DNA of 64,000 bases from Domibacillus aminovorans (GCF_001643235.1 NZ_LQWY01000012.1:226727-290726), one strand, 5' to 3'. Counted from the first letter of the stretch, positions 29,368 through 39,226 are shown. Program-made: numbers and translations. The notes: generated by a model from the sequence alone, not told the origin.

Positions 29368-29982
29368 TTAGCCAAGTGGTAAAAAAACAATGAGTAATAA
29401 ATCAAAAATAAGATGAGATATAATGAGCATTGGAATACTTTTTTTCCATATGTATAGCCCTCCCCAGAAAAAACCTGCACAAAAGGCTGCTATCACCCAG
29501 ATCCACTGACCTGAATAAAGAAAGACAGATCCAAATAAAGCTGATGCAATAAAAGCTGATGCCCACTCATTCATATAATAACTTAATCGTTTTTGAACAA
29601 ACCCGCGCCAAAACAGCTCTTCTCCTGGAATGAAAATGAGGACGAGAACGATGTAATGCCAGACAAACTGCGGAGTAAATTGTGCATAAATCGCTGACAC
29701 ATGCGTCGACACGGACAATGGTAGCACACTCATCACCCAAAACCCTACCGCAAATAACGCATAAAGAATAGCACCTGATAATAGTCCGTACATCATAAAG
29801 CTGTTTGTTTTTTGTTGATCGTCAATCGGTCCACTAATAATCGAAATGCTCATAAAAAATAAATTAGCAGCTGTATAAATATACCAGAATATGTCTTGAT
29901 CTGAAAACGTCACAAATAATAGTACATGTGCAGCCGCAATACTAGCAATAAGTCGCCAGTCTTTCACAAAGCCGATTCGCAT
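29368..29982 (-). CDS. CPBP-family intramembrane protein
   Basis: A 204-residue integral membrane protein with about six helices and the CPBP (CAAX protease/bacteriocin-processing) motif 1 EELFWR (Glu121, Glu122, Arg126) and motif 3 HLIFD (His190, Asp194). The middle motif FxxxH is not intact: the sequence reads FGSVF at about 150-154, so one of the expected metal or catalytic histidines is missing, and proteolytic activity is doubtful. Ribosome binding site AAAGGGGG precedes the ATG. It lies between clpE and the MarR gene on the same strand as both. Confidence 0.8.
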   Translation of the reverse strand: MRIGFVKDWRLIASIAAAHVLLFVTFSDQDIFWYIYTAANLFFMSISIISGPIDDQQKTNSFMMYGLLSGAILYALFAVGFWVMSVLPLSVSTHVSAIYAQFTPQFVWHYIVLVLIFIPGEELFWRGFVQKRLSYYMNEWASAFIASALFGSVFLYSGQWIWVIAAFCAGFFWGGLYIWKKSIPMLIISHLIFDLLLIVFLPLG

Positions 29983-30047
29983 CTAGAGCCCCCTTTCGTT
30001 ACTGCCGCCGTCATTTTACCATACCAAATCAGAATGTACCAAATAGA

Positions 30048-30485
30048 TTACGACAAATCTTTCACTGACAGCCCAAGCTTTCGTAATATTTTTGTAGCAG
30101 AATCTACCTCTTCTTCCGACAGAACGCTGATCAAGTCATGAATATTTTGTTCATGCTCCGGAAAGACACCCTCAATTAATTCGATGCCATCCTGCGTAAT
30201 CGCTGCATGAGTAATGCGACGATCTTCCGGACAGGCAACTCGTCTAAGCAGCTGTTTTTTTTCTAATTTATCCACAACATACGTAATGCTTCCGCTTGCG
30301 AGCAATATTTTCCCGCCAATTTGCTGAAGCGGCTGTGGTCCTTTATGGTATAACAGTTCCAATACGGCAAACTCTGTCGGATTAAGTCCGGTTTGCTGTA
30401 TATAACGATTCACCTGTTCGTTTACTACTTTATAAGCTCGTGAAAGCACGATAAATAACTTTAATGATTTTTTACTGTCTTCCAT
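30048..30485 (-). CDS. mhqR: MarR-family repressor, MhqR-like
   Basis: A 145-residue winged-helix regulator. The core 'LKLFIVLSRAYK', 'GLNPTEFAVLELLYHKG', 'QQIGGKILLASGSITYVVDKL' closely follows MhqR (YkvE) of B. subtilis, the repressor of quinone-responsive genes (mhqNOP, mhqED). The DNA-reading helix and the DRR wing ('CPEDRR') are present. No mhq target genes are nearby, so regulon assignment is inference. Position between the ykv cluster genes fits ykvE. The operator cannot be seen clearly in the 222-base upstream gap. Confidence 0.78.
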   Translation of the reverse strand: MEDSKKSLKLFIVLSRAYKVVNEQVNRYIQQTGLNPTEFAVLELLYHKGPQPLQQIGGKILLASGSITYVVDKLEKKQLLRRVACPEDRRITHAAITQDGIELIEGVFPEHEQNIHDLISVLSEEEVDSATKILRKLGLSVKDLS

Positions 30486-30707
30486 TTATAATCCCTGCCT
30501 GTCTATTCATCTTTTTGATCACTCATTAACGAGCAATAAGACCCATTAAATGAAGTTTCACTTTACTATACGTTACACATTTTTCACCTATTTTAAAAGG
30601 GTTTAAAGCTTAATTTTATGTTTTTACAAGAATTGATCAAATTTCTGCTATACTGTCGTGTATAATAACGTCATATGTCTATCCTATCATACAGGTGATT
30701 ATTACTT

Positions 30708-31700
30708 ATGAAAAAACGTGATTATTATTTTGATAATGTCCGGTTTGTACTCATTTTCTTTGTTGTTTTCGGTCATTTGCTCCGGCCTTATATTGATGAA
30801 AGCCCGCTTATTTACGCATTGTATATGAGCATTTATTTATTTCATATGCCCGCTTTTATTTTTGTGTCTGGATATTTTGCGAAAGGAATTATGCGCCCAG
30901 GCTATATAAAAAAAGTTACCCGCAAACTACTCATTCCACTACTTATTTTTCATGTTATTTATTCGGCCTTTTACTTCTGGATTGAGCACGAAGAAACGTT
31001 ATCCATCAGTCTGCTTATTCCAGAATGGTCGCTCTGGTTTTTACTAAGCTTATTTTTCTGGAATATATTGTTGCGGATTACGGTAAAGTGGGTGAAACCC
31101 TCTCTCGCTATCGTACTTGCTATAGGGCTGGGGCTTTTAATTGGTATGGTTCCCGAATCACTTCATGTGCTCAGCATCGGCCGCACATTTGTCTTTTTTC
31201 CATTCTTTTTAATTGGTTATTATACAAAAAGAGAATGGTTTGCGCCACTTTTTACGACACGTGCACGGATTGTTCTTCTTTTGATAGCAGCCATCTTGTT
31301 TTTATTTTTTTATAAAAACACAAGTATTCAAATTGAGTGGCTGTTTGGCTCGGGATCATATGACGACCTTGGAGCAAATTCTCTGTCCGGTGTTGCATGG
31401 CGTTCTCTTGTTTATATCCTCAATGTGATCATGATTGCGTTTATTTTATCTATTGTGACACATAAGTCGTTTTTCTTTACAACATGGGGGCAAAATACAC
31501 TTTATGTATACTTACTGCATGGATTTTTCATCCAAACGTCAAGACATTTGAATACACTTGAACGGCCGCCTTCCCTATTTGTTTTATTTTTAACAGCAGC
31601 GGCACTGACACTTCTTTTGTCATCGCCGCTCGCTGCTGCTTTGTTCCGGCCATTTCTCGAACAAAAGCGGCCTGGCTTTTTAATTAAAAAAGGAGATTGA
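30708..31700 (+). CDS. Membrane acyltransferase (acyltransferase-3 family)
   Basis: A 330-residue protein with about ten transmembrane helices that transfers acyl groups to extracellular glycans or similar acceptors. The family signature is the N-terminal 'FDNVRFVLIFFVVFGHLLRP' (about 8-27) containing the conserved histidine, followed by 'LYMSIYLFHMPAFIFVSGYF'. It resembles YkrP-type Bacillus proteins and O-acetyltransferases. The next gene, a radical SAM enzyme, begins six bases after its stop, so the two are co-translated; the acceptor is unknown. Confidence 0.82.
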   Translation: MKKRDYYFDNVRFVLIFFVVFGHLLRPYIDESPLIYALYMSIYLFHMPAFIFVSGYFAKGIMRPGYIKKVTRKLLIPLLIFHVIYSAFYFWIEHEETLSISLLIPEWSLWFLLSLFFWNILLRITVKWVKPSLAIVLAIGLGLLIGMVPESLHVLSIGRTFVFFPFFLIGYYTKREWFAPLFTTRARIVLLLIAAILFLFFYKNTSIQIEWLFGSGSYDDLGANSLSGVAWRSLVYILNVIMIAFILSIVTHKSFFFTTWGQNTLYVYLLHGFFIQTSRHLNTLERPPSLFVLFLTAAALTLLLSSPLAAALFRPFLEQKRPGFLIKKGD

Positions 31701-31705
31701 AAAAC

Positions 31706-33466
31706 TTGAACATTACCGTATGTACATTAAATGCAAAATACATCCATACGAACCTCGCCATCCGTTATTTAAAATCGTATTGTGAAGATGCCTATAACAT
31801 TCATATCGCGGAATATACGATTAAAGACCCCGCAATGAATATCGTGACGGATTTATACAGCAAAAAACCTGATGTAATCGGCTTCAGCTGCTACATCTGG
31901 AACATTGAAGAGACGATTCGTGTGGCGAGCATGATTAAAAAAGTATTGCCTGACTGTACCATTATATTCGGTGGTCCTGAAGTCACGTATGACGTGCCGT
32001 ATTGGCTTGATCGTTTAACTGATGTCGATTTTATCGCCATCGGTGAAGGCGAAGAAACATTCCGAACCCTTTTAGACGAACTTTCAGGCAGCCGTGATTT
32101 TTCGAAAGTTGCTGGAATCGGTTATAAAAAGGACGGAAAACATCATATTCAACCGCAAACGAATAAAATTGATTTGCGCAAGCTCCCGTCTCCGTTTCAT
32201 TTTGAAGAGGATCTTCCGTTTCTTTCTAAACGAATTACATACATCGAAACGAGCCGTGGCTGTCCGTTCCGCTGTCAATTTTGTCTCTCTTCCATCGAAA
32301 CGGGCGTCCGGTATTTTGACCGTGATAAAGTGAAAGAAGATATTCGCTTTTTGATGAAAAATGGGGCCAAGACGATTAAATTTGTGGACCGTACCTTTAA
32401 TATTAGCCGCAGCTATGCGATGGAAATGTTTCAATTTTTAATTGATGAACATGTGCCAGGTACTGTTTTTCAATTTGAAATTACCGGTGATATTATGCGT
32501 CCAGAAGTCATCAATTTTTTAAATGAGCATGCACCTGCCGGACTTTTCCGTTTTGAAATTGGCGTCCAGTCAACAAATGATGATGTCAATGAACTCGTCA
32601 TGCGGAAACAAAACTGGGAAAAACTTGTCCGTACGGTTACGATGGTCAAAGATGGCGGGAAAATCGACCAGCATCTCGATTTAATTGCTGGACTGCCCGA
32701 AGAAGATTATGATTCATTCCGTAACACATTTAACGATGTATTTGCGCTTCGTCCCGAAGAAATGCAGCTCGGCTTTTTGAAACTGCTGCGCGGAACGGGT
32801 CTACGTTTAAGTGCAAATCAATACGGCTATGAATACATGGATCAGTCGCCTTATGAAATGCTGTCGAACCGAGTATTGCCGTTTGATGATGTTATTCGTA
32901 TTAAACAGACAGAAGATGTGTTGGAAAAATATTGGAACGATCATCGAACCGATGAAACAATTGAATTTATTATGGATCACTTAGTCAAGACACCGTTCGA
33001 CTTTTTCCAAGACTTTGGTGCGCACTGGGAAATGCAAGGCTGGGGAAGAATTGGCCATCAGCTGGAAGATTTATTTAATCGTCTCTCTTCTTTTTTGCAG
33101 GCCGCCTATCCGGAAAAAGCAGCACAAGTTGAAAGTATAATGAAATATGATTATTTGAACAACCAACGCTATAAGCCGCGGAAGCCGTGGTGGGATGACC
33201 GTCTTGATAAAGCGGCTCGCTCGACTGTATATCGTTCGATGATTGAACAGCCTTCCATCGCCGGAATTGAATTTGAAGCACTCCGCCTTCCTGAAAAAGA
33301 TTTGTATAAACATACTATGATTGAGCCCGTAACGATGATGAAGCAAGATCGACAATGGGTTGAAATGGCTGGCTATATGGTTGCCTGGTTTGATCCTTCT
33401 GGCAGCGGATCCAGACTGTTTTTCTTAAAAGAAGCAGATTTGCCTCTTTCGCAACAGAAAGCATGA
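31706..33466 (+). CDS. Cobalamin-binding radical SAM protein (DUF4080)
   Basis: About 586 residues: an N-terminal B12-binding-like Rossmann domain (about 1-125, with 'DVIGFSCYIWN' and 'IIFGGPEV'), a radical SAM domain with the [4Fe-4S] motif SRGCPFRCQFC (Cys186, Cys190, Cys193), and a C-terminal DUF4080 extension. Family members of this architecture are methyltransferases or other radical enzymes of unknown substrate. The start is probably the TTG at 31706, since AAAAAGGAG lies 10 bases upstream; a TTG at 31697 overlaps the previous stop. The B12 motif DxHxxG is not clear, so cobalamin binding is uncertain. Confidence 0.85.
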   Translation: MNITVCTLNAKYIHTNLAIRYLKSYCEDAYNIHIAEYTIKDPAMNIVTDLYSKKPDVIGFSCYIWNIEETIRVASMIKKVLPDCTIIFGGPEVTYDVPYWLDRLTDVDFIAIGEGEETFRTLLDELSGSRDFSKVAGIGYKKDGKHHIQPQTNKIDLRKLPSPFHFEEDLPFLSKRITYIETSRGCPFRCQFCLSSIETGVRYFDRDKVKEDIRFLMKNGAKTIKFVDRTFNISRSYAMEMFQFLIDEHVPGTVFQFEITGDIMRPEVINFLNEHAPAGLFRFEIGVQSTNDDVNELVMRKQNWEKLVRTVTMVKDGGKIDQHLDLIAGLPEEDYDSFRNTFNDVFALRPEEMQLGFLKLLRGTGLRLSANQYGYEYMDQSPYEMLSNRVLPFDDVIRIKQTEDVLEKYWNDHRTDETIEFIMDHLVKTPFDFFQDFGAHWEMQGWGRIGHQLEDLFNRLSSFLQAAYPEKAAQVESIMKYDYLNNQRYKPRKPWWDDRLDKAARSTVYRSMIEQPSIAGIEFEALRLPEKDLYKHTMIEPVTMMKQDRQWVEMAGYMVAWFDPSGSGSRLFFLKEADLPLSQQKA

Positions 33467-33471
33467 AGAAC

Positions 33472-33509
33472 AAAAAAGCAGTGAACCCGAATTGGATTCA
33501 CTGCTTTTT
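33472..33509. terminator. Bidirectional terminator between rSAM gene and ykoY
   Basis: AAAAAAGCAGTGAA / TTCACTGCTTTTT, 11-base loop; overlaps the end of both convergent transcripts. Confidence 0.9.
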
Positions 33510-33511
33510 CA

Positions 33512-34306
33512 TTATATATTTGTTTCTTCAATACCCTTTTGCGAGCCTTTACTACGGGCGACTAAGTAACCACCCACCGCGAGAACGATTAAGACAACCC
33601 AAAAGACCGTTTTCCACGGTGTTGATTCCGGGAAATGCTCATCGAGTACGGCAAGTGAAGGATGCGAGAGTGTAAAGACGGCAAGCTTTACTCCTACCCA
33701 GCCAACAATCAAAAACGCTGTTGTTTCAAGTGTCGGATATTTCTGAAGCAACTGGACAAACCATGTTGCCGCAAAACGCATAATGACAACACCAATGAAA
33801 CCACCGGCAAACATAACAAGGAATTGACCTGAATCAATACCGCCAATGTGCCCCCATCCTGTTTCAGGAAGTGTAACAGCGAGTGCAACCGCTGCAAGCA
33901 TTGAGTCAATCGCAAAAGCGATGTCCGCAACTTCAACTTTCAAGACCGTCATCCAGAAAGAAGAACCTTTGCTTTCTTTTTCGATTCCATGACCTTCAAT
34001 ACCTTCATCTTCGCCTTTTTCTTTCCACTTTTTATACAAGTGGTTAAAACAGATGAAGAACAAGTAAAGTGCACCAATGGCCTGTACTTGCCACACTTTG
34101 ACGAGAAATGAAATGAGGAACAAGGCACCAAGACGGAACACCAATGCCCCCAATAATCCGTAAAACAATGCTTTTTTCTGTTGTACTTTCGGTAAATGCT
34201 TCACCATCACGGCCATAACGATCGCATTATCAGCAGCTAAAATCCCCTCAAGAACAATGAGGACACCGAGTACCCAGGCGTATTCAAGTAATAATACTGT
34301 ATCCAT
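33512..34306 (-). CDS. ykoY: TerC-family manganese exporter YkoY (MeeY)
   Basis: A 264-residue, seven-helix TerC protein. Paired acidic residues in helices I (EGILAADNA) and IV ('EVADIAFAID') form the family's metal path, and a short acidic cytoplasmic loop rich in Glu/Gly/Lys lies near 95-120. YkoY of B. subtilis exports Mn2+ during exoenzyme secretion. The ATG at 34306 has AAGGAGAGGG upstream; the frame extends further only as non-coding leader. A yybP-ykoY manganese riboswitch immediately upstream controls it. Confidence 0.92.
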   Translation of the reverse strand: MDTVLLLEYAWVLGVLIVLEGILAADNAIVMAVMVKHLPKVQQKKALFYGLLGALVFRLGALFLISFLVKVWQVQAIGALYLFFICFNHLYKKWKEKGEDEGIEGHGIEKESKGSSFWMTVLKVEVADIAFAIDSMLAAVALAVTLPETGWGHIGGIDSGQFLVMFAGGFIGVVIMRFAATWFVQLLQKYPTLETTAFLIVGWVGVKLAVFTLSHPSLAVLDEHFPESTPWKTVFWVVLIVLAVGGYLVARSKGSQKGIEETNI

Positions 34307-34372
34307 TTTCCCTCTCCTTCCGGTAATCACGTACCCATTTAAACTGAAACAAGAACGTGCATCAAAGAACAC

Positions 34373-34515
34373 AAAAAGCGAGACCTTTGCCTTTTATTAG
34401 GCAAAGGTCTCGCTGAGCATGTCTCGTCTTCATGCCAACAAAGCCGGTGAAATACTATCCACGAATTGACGACTTTGTTTTAGGTTTACACCTAACGCTA
34501 CTCCCCTTCGACTTA
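34373..34515 (-). ncRNA. yybP-ykoY Mn2+ riboswitch with terminator
   Basis: Minus-strand leader contains the aptamer hallmarks AAGGGGAGTAGC (34497-34510) and GGCATGAAGACGAGAC, then the expression platform AGCGAGACCTTTGCC / GGCAAAGGTCTCGCT with TTTTTG, a 15-bp terminator (34373-34414). Mn2+ binding should favour read-through into ykoY 66 bases later. The likely -10 of its promoter is TATAAT (34533-34538), inside the end of the RND gene. Confidence 0.93.
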
Positions 34516-34546
34516 CGTCAAAAGAAAATTCAATTATATTACTTTT

Positions 34547-37500
34547 TTATTGTATCAATTTATCTTCCACGTGTAAACCTTTTTTTCTCAGCATTGGTCG
34601 ATCAAAGAAACTGAACACGACCGGAATAACAAATAGCGTTAAAAAAGTACTTGATAGTAAACCACCAATGACGACAATGCCTATCGGCTGATTGATTTCC
34701 GTTCCCTCACCGATGCCGGATGCGAGCGGTACAAGTCCTAAAATAGTCGTCAGCGCGGTCATTAAAATCGGCCGGACACGGTCCTTCACCGACTGAACAA
34801 TGGCATCTGTTCCTGAGTAACCTTCCCGCTTTCGCTGTAAAATGTAATCAACGATGACAATTGCATTATTGACGACGATCCCAATGAGAATTAACACACC
34901 AATCACAGCGGGAATACTAAGCGGCAGCTGCGTGACAATAAGTGAAAGTGCAACGCCAATAATCATGAGCGGTACGGTAAACATAATAACGAACGGATAT
35001 TTAAATGATTCATATTGCGCAGCCATTACGATATAAATAAGTACGACAGCGAGAATCATTGCCATGATCATATCATCTTTTGATTTATTCAAAAGCTCTT
35101 GATCTCCACTATAGGAGAGCTCTGTTTCATCAGACAAGTTCAAATCTGCGATTGCCTCATCTACTTTCGATGACACATCCCCAAGATTCGTTGTTGCTGC
35201 GTACTGTAACGTAAATTGTACGGCATCCTGTCCACCAATTCGCCGTACATTCACAGGACCGTCTTTTATTTCAATATCCGCTATCTCTTCAAGCGAAACG
35301 AAAGTCCCCGATGGCGTTTTGACAAGCATACTGCTCAGCCCATTCAGATTTTCTATCACATCTTCATCATATCGAACATAGACGGTCTTCACATTCGATG
35401 ATTCTTCTTCAATGATTTGCGTCGCAAAAACACCACGCGTTGCATCATTGACGATTTGTGCGACTTGCGCCGGTACGAATCCGGCTGCCTGTGCTTCGGA
35501 GCGGTTCACTGTCATTTGAATCTCTTTCACCGTTTTATCGCGATTCGTTTGCACTTCAGTTACACCATTAATACCCATCATCGCCGATTCAATATCGGCT
35601 ACTGTTTCATCTAGACGATCTTTATTCGCATCGCGGACATTAAATGTTAATGTTTGCGGCGCAGTACCCGATGCCGATTGCAGACTGAATGTGACCTCTG
35701 CTGTTTCATTAACTGAACGTGCCGCTTTTTCAGCTGCTGGTTTCACATCATCCACAAACTCAAAAATCGAGCGACTGCGCTCTTCCGTCATTTTCACATA
35801 CATTTCCGCTTCGTTCTCTTTGCCTGTGCCACGGAACGAATCTTCCTGCGTAGAACCGATTAAACTGACATACACTTGCGTATCTTTTTCTTTCGCCAGC
35901 ACGTCTTCTACCGCCTTTACCGCTTTATCTGTTTCTTCAAGCGATGTACCGTGTTCGGTTTCAACACGGACTGTGACAAAGCCTTCATCCGTCGGCGGTA
36001 AAAATTGTGTACCGACTTTCGTTAAGCTATAAATACCGCCAAGCAGCAGCACAAGTGCCATGCTAAGTACCGCAAAACGGTGAGCTAGCGACCATCTGAC
36101 CGCCTTTTCAAACAGGACGAGGCGACGTGATTTTTGCCGTTTTATTTCGACATTTTCAGGCATTGCAGTTAAATAGCGGCTCGCCATCATCGGAACCACC
36201 GTTAATGCGACAACGAGTGACGCCAGTAAACTGAATGAAATCGTCAGCGCAAATTCCTTAAAGATTTGCCCGAGAATACCTGAAATAAAGACGACCGGTA
36301 AAAAGACGGCAACTGTCGTAAGCGTTGACGCCGTAATGGCCGTGCCTACTTCTTTCGCCCCGTCATAGGCTGCTTTCTTCGGATTTTTTCCCATTGACAG
36401 GTGCCGATATATGTTTTCGATGACGACAATGGCATTATCGACAAGCATCCCGATTCCGAGTGCAAGTGCACCGAGCGTCATAATATTTAAATTAAATCCA
36501 GCAAAATACATGAGCACAAATGTCATAATGACCGAGTATGGAATCGCGACACCAATAATAAGCGGACTTTTAATGTTGCGCAAAAAGAAAAACAAGATCG
36601 CCATCGCAAGCGCGCCTCCGACAATAAGCGAGTTGGCAATGTTGCCGATCGCGAGACGAATGTAATCCCCCTGGTCAAATAAAATATCGGCCTGCACACC
36701 CTCATATTGATCTCTTAATAACAACTCATCTAACTTTTCTTGAAATTCTTCTGACACATCCGCTGTATTCGCGTCTGATTCCTGTAGAACACTTAGTAAA
36801 ATGGCTGGTTTCTCATTCGCACGCGTTACCGTGTCTTCGTTCAGCGGCTTCAATTCTACCGTCGCGATATCGGAAATCTTGACTTCTTCTCCATTTAAAG
36901 GGTTAACGGAAATCGTTAAGTTTTCAATGTCAGCCGCTGTCGTTAACTGACTCATAATGCGTGTCGTTAACGTTTTCTCTTCTGATTCGACCGTGTTGCC
37001 CGGCAATGAAATGTTGTTGGCTTGAATCAATTGAACAACATCCGACTGACCGATCCCGTATTCCTCAAGCTTCTCTTCATCGAGTTCAACGATGACTTCA
37101 TCAGCTGTAACACCTGTTACCGATACGTTAGCCACTCCTTCTACTGACGATAAATCAGTCTGTAATGTTTTGGACAACTGCTCAAGATCAACCTCTCCAT
37201 CTGATTGCAATGACAGCTGAATAATCGGAAACTGGGACGGATCAAATTTCAAAAACTGCGGCTCGCCGGCGCCCGTTGGCATTGGCGTCTGACCGATCCG
37301 TTGCAGGACATCATTTTGAACTTCATCAATGTTTGTGCTCCATGAAAACTCAAGCAAAATGAAGTTGGAGCCTTCCTGTGATGTCGATGTAATCGTATCA
37401 ATTCCTGGAAGCGTCGATAAACTGGCTTCCAGCGGCTTCGTAATTTTTTCGGACACTTCTTCCGGCCCTGCTCCGTCATACGTTGTCACGACAACCGCAA

Positions 37501-37630
37501 TGGGCGGATTCAAATCCGGAATGAGTTTCAATGGAATACGCATCAACGACACGATGCCAAGAATGATCACTAAAAACATTAAGACCGTCGTAAAAACCGG
37601 CCGATCAATGGAGAATTTACTGATTTTCAA
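34547..37630 (-). CDS. swrC: RND efflux pump (SwrC/AcrB-like)
   Basis: A 1027-residue proton-driven resistance-nodulation-division transporter, 12 transmembrane helices with two large extracellular domains. N terminus MKISKFSIDRPVFTTVLMF is typical. Helix IV has the paired acids of the proton relay (GMLVDNAIVVIENI), and the second half repeats 'GIVVNNAIVIVDYI'. The closest Bacillus relative is SwrC/YerP, which exports surfactin. The start is a TTG preceded by GAGGGGGAG; no ATG is available. No periplasmic adaptor or outer-membrane gene is needed in a Firmicute. The symbol is by similarity only; substrate unknown. Confidence 0.85.
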   Translation of the reverse strand: MKISKFSIDRPVFTTVLMFLVIILGIVSLMRIPLKLIPDLNPPIAVVVTTYDGAGPEEVSEKITKPLEASLSTLPGIDTITSTSQEGSNFILLEFSWSTNIDEVQNDVLQRIGQTPMPTGAGEPQFLKFDPSQFPIIQLSLQSDGEVDLEQLSKTLQTDLSSVEGVANVSVTGVTADEVIVELDEEKLEEYGIGQSDVVQLIQANNISLPGNTVESEEKTLTTRIMSQLTTAADIENLTISVNPLNGEEVKISDIATVELKPLNEDTVTRANEKPAILLSVLQESDANTADVSEEFQEKLDELLLRDQYEGVQADILFDQGDYIRLAIGNIANSLIVGGALAMAILFFFLRNIKSPLIIGVAIPYSVIMTFVLMYFAGFNLNIMTLGALALGIGMLVDNAIVVIENIYRHLSMGKNPKKAAYDGAKEVGTAITASTLTTVAVFLPVVFISGILGQIFKEFALTISFSLLASLVVALTVVPMMASRYLTAMPENVEIKRQKSRRLVLFEKAVRWSLAHRFAVLSMALVLLLGGIYSLTKVGTQFLPPTDEGFVTVRVETEHGTSLEETDKAVKAVEDVLAKEKDTQVYVSLIGSTQEDSFRGTGKENEAEMYVKMTEERSRSIFEFVDDVKPAAEKAARSVNETAEVTFSLQSASGTAPQTLTFNVRDANKDRLDETVADIESAMMGINGVTEVQTNRDKTVKEIQMTVNRSEAQAAGFVPAQVAQIVNDATRGVFATQIIEEESSNVKTVYVRYDEDVIENLNGLSSMLVKTPSGTFVSLEEIADIEIKDGPVNVRRIGGQDAVQFTLQYAATTNLGDVSSKVDEAIADLNLSDETELSYSGDQELLNKSKDDMIMAMILAVVLIYIVMAAQYESFKYPFVIMFTVPLMIIGVALSLIVTQLPLSIPAVIGVLILIGIVVNNAIVIVDYILQRKREGYSGTDAIVQSVKDRVRPILMTALTTILGLVPLASGIGEGTEINQPIGIVVIGGLLSSTFLTLFVIPVVFSFFDRPMLRKKGLHVEDKLIQ

Positions 37631-37720
37631 TCTTTCTCCCCCTCTGCGATTTGCACTGCTGTCTTTTCACTATACCTAATATTTCCTCGAGTTAACAAAT
37701 TCAAACGGATTCGGTTCCAC

Positions 37721-37753
37721 AAAAAAACCGACCTTAACGTTAAGATCGGTTTT
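37721..37753 (-). terminator. Terminator of nhaC
   Basis: Minus-strand AACCGATCTTAACGTTAAGGTCGGTT with one wobble, followed by seven T; the nhaC stop codon is in the stem/loop. Confidence 0.85.
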
Positions 37754-39125
37754 CTTTCGTGATCGTCCAGCCCGTGTATCCATACAAAATCGTCAACAGG
37801 GGACTGGCTAAACAAAAGAATGCGAAAAAGAAATAGTCCGTCACCGGAACACCGAGCACATCCGCAATAAAGACACCGCATACGCTCCATGGAACAAGCG
37901 GATTCACAACGGTTCCTGCATCTTCAAGTGTCCTTGATAAATTCTTTTTTACCAGTCCCAATTTTTCAAAATGGCGGCTAAACGCTTCACCTGCAAGTAA
38001 TATGGATAAATATTGCTCACCGATTACGACGTTGATCCCTATTGCGGAAGCAGCTGTCGCAGCAATCGAATGCCCTGCCGTTGTTAGTTTTCTCTCAATT
38101 CGTTCAAATAGACACGGAATAACGCCAAGTGTAAAAAGCAAACCACCAAGACTTAATGACAGCAATATAAGCGACACTGTGAACATCATGCTATCGATTC
38201 CTCCCCGTGACAGCAATGCATCCACTTCAGCATTCCCTGTGTCGGACACAAAGCCGGCAAATAAAACGGCCGCTGTGTCTGCGATTGATTTTCCCGAATG
38301 AAGAAAAGAAAACGCTGTGGCAAACGCTGTACTGGCTGCCAGCGTTAAGAGCGGGGGCGTTCTTCTAACTGAAAGGATAACAAGCAGTAGAGCCGGCAAC
38401 CAAGAATACCAGTGAATAAAGCCCATCTCTTGAATAGTGTCTCTCATCCGCTGAACATCTTGAAATGAGCTACCATCAAGATCGGGAGACAAAACCGCAA
38501 ATCCGACAAGTGATAGGATAAAGGCCGGCACTGTCGTCCATGCCATATTTTGAATATGAACGAACAAATCCACACCAGCGATCGATGCGGCTAAATTGGT
38601 TGTGTCTGATAAAGGCGACATTTTATCACCAAAAAAAGCACCGGACACTACTGCGCCTGCTGTAATAGCGGCTGACGCATCCATCGCAGATGCCACCCCG
38701 ACAAGCGCAACGCCAATTGTCGCCACTGTCGTTAATGAACTGCCAATAAACAATCCGATTAATGAGGCAGTTAAAAACACAGCACCGTAAAAAAAGCCGG
38801 GCGATACAAAGAAAAAAGCGGTGTCCATTAGTGCGGGAATCGTTCCTGACAGCAGCCATGCACTAATTAACAGCCCGATCATGAAAAAAATAAACACGGC
38901 TGAAATTCCTGATTTCGCTCCGTCTACCAGTCCTTTTTCAAGAGAGACGTATGGAACGCGCTTCATAAGGCCAAACAGAATCAGAACGAAAATCGCCACA
39001 ATGACCGGTATGTGCGGTACTGTTCCCGCAAAAATAATCATTGTACTTATAATGGCCACAATCATAAAAATTAAGCTCATTGCTTCAAAAAAAGCGGGTT
39101 GATACACCTGCTTTATGTTAAACAT
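37740..39125 (-). CDS. nhaC: NhaC-type Na+/H+ antiporter
   Basis: A 461-residue transporter of about 11-12 helices with the family motif GDKMSPLSDTTNLAA (about 162-176). Members exchange Na+ for H+, or malate/lactate with Na+ (MleN). The sequence alone does not separate NhaC from MleN, but no malic enzyme gene is adjacent, so simple Na+/H+ antiport is more likely. Start ATG has GGGGTG upstream. It precedes the RND gene but a strong terminator separates them. Confidence 0.82.
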   Translation of the reverse strand: MFNIKQVYQPAFFEAMSLIFMIVAIISTMIIFAGTVPHIPVIVAIFVLILFGLMKRVPYVSLEKGLVDGAKSGISAVFIFFMIGLLISAWLLSGTIPALMDTAFFFVSPGFFYGAVFLTASLIGLFIGSSLTTVATIGVALVGVASAMDASAAITAGAVVSGAFFGDKMSPLSDTTNLAASIAGVDLFVHIQNMAWTTVPAFILSLVGFAVLSPDLDGSSFQDVQRMRDTIQEMGFIHWYSWLPALLLVILSVRRTPPLLTLAASTAFATAFSFLHSGKSIADTAAVLFAGFVSDTGNAEVDALLSRGGIDSMMFTVSLILLSLSLGGLLFTLGVIPCLFERIERKLTTAGHSIAATAASAIGINVVIGEQYLSILLAGEAFSRHFEKLGLVKKNLSRTLEDAGTVVNPLVPWSVCGVFIADVLGVPVTDYFFFAFFCLASPLLTILYGYTGWTITKENRS

Positions 39126-39197
39126 TTCAACACCCCTGATTCCTTACACATTTTACACGTCTTATTATTGCGAAATAAAAATCACCCGTCAACATAG

Positions 39198-39226
39198 AAA
39201 AGCCCCTCTATGAGCAAGAGAGGCTA
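39198..39226 (-). terminator. Terminator of prfC
   Basis: Minus-strand AGCCTCTCT / AGAGGGGCT with one G-U pair, followed by TTTTCT. Confidence 0.75.

Noticed and set aside
32084..32434. Frames antisense to the radical SAM gene
   Set aside because: No ribosome binding site and no recognisable protein; the radical SAM motif on the plus strand is unambiguous.
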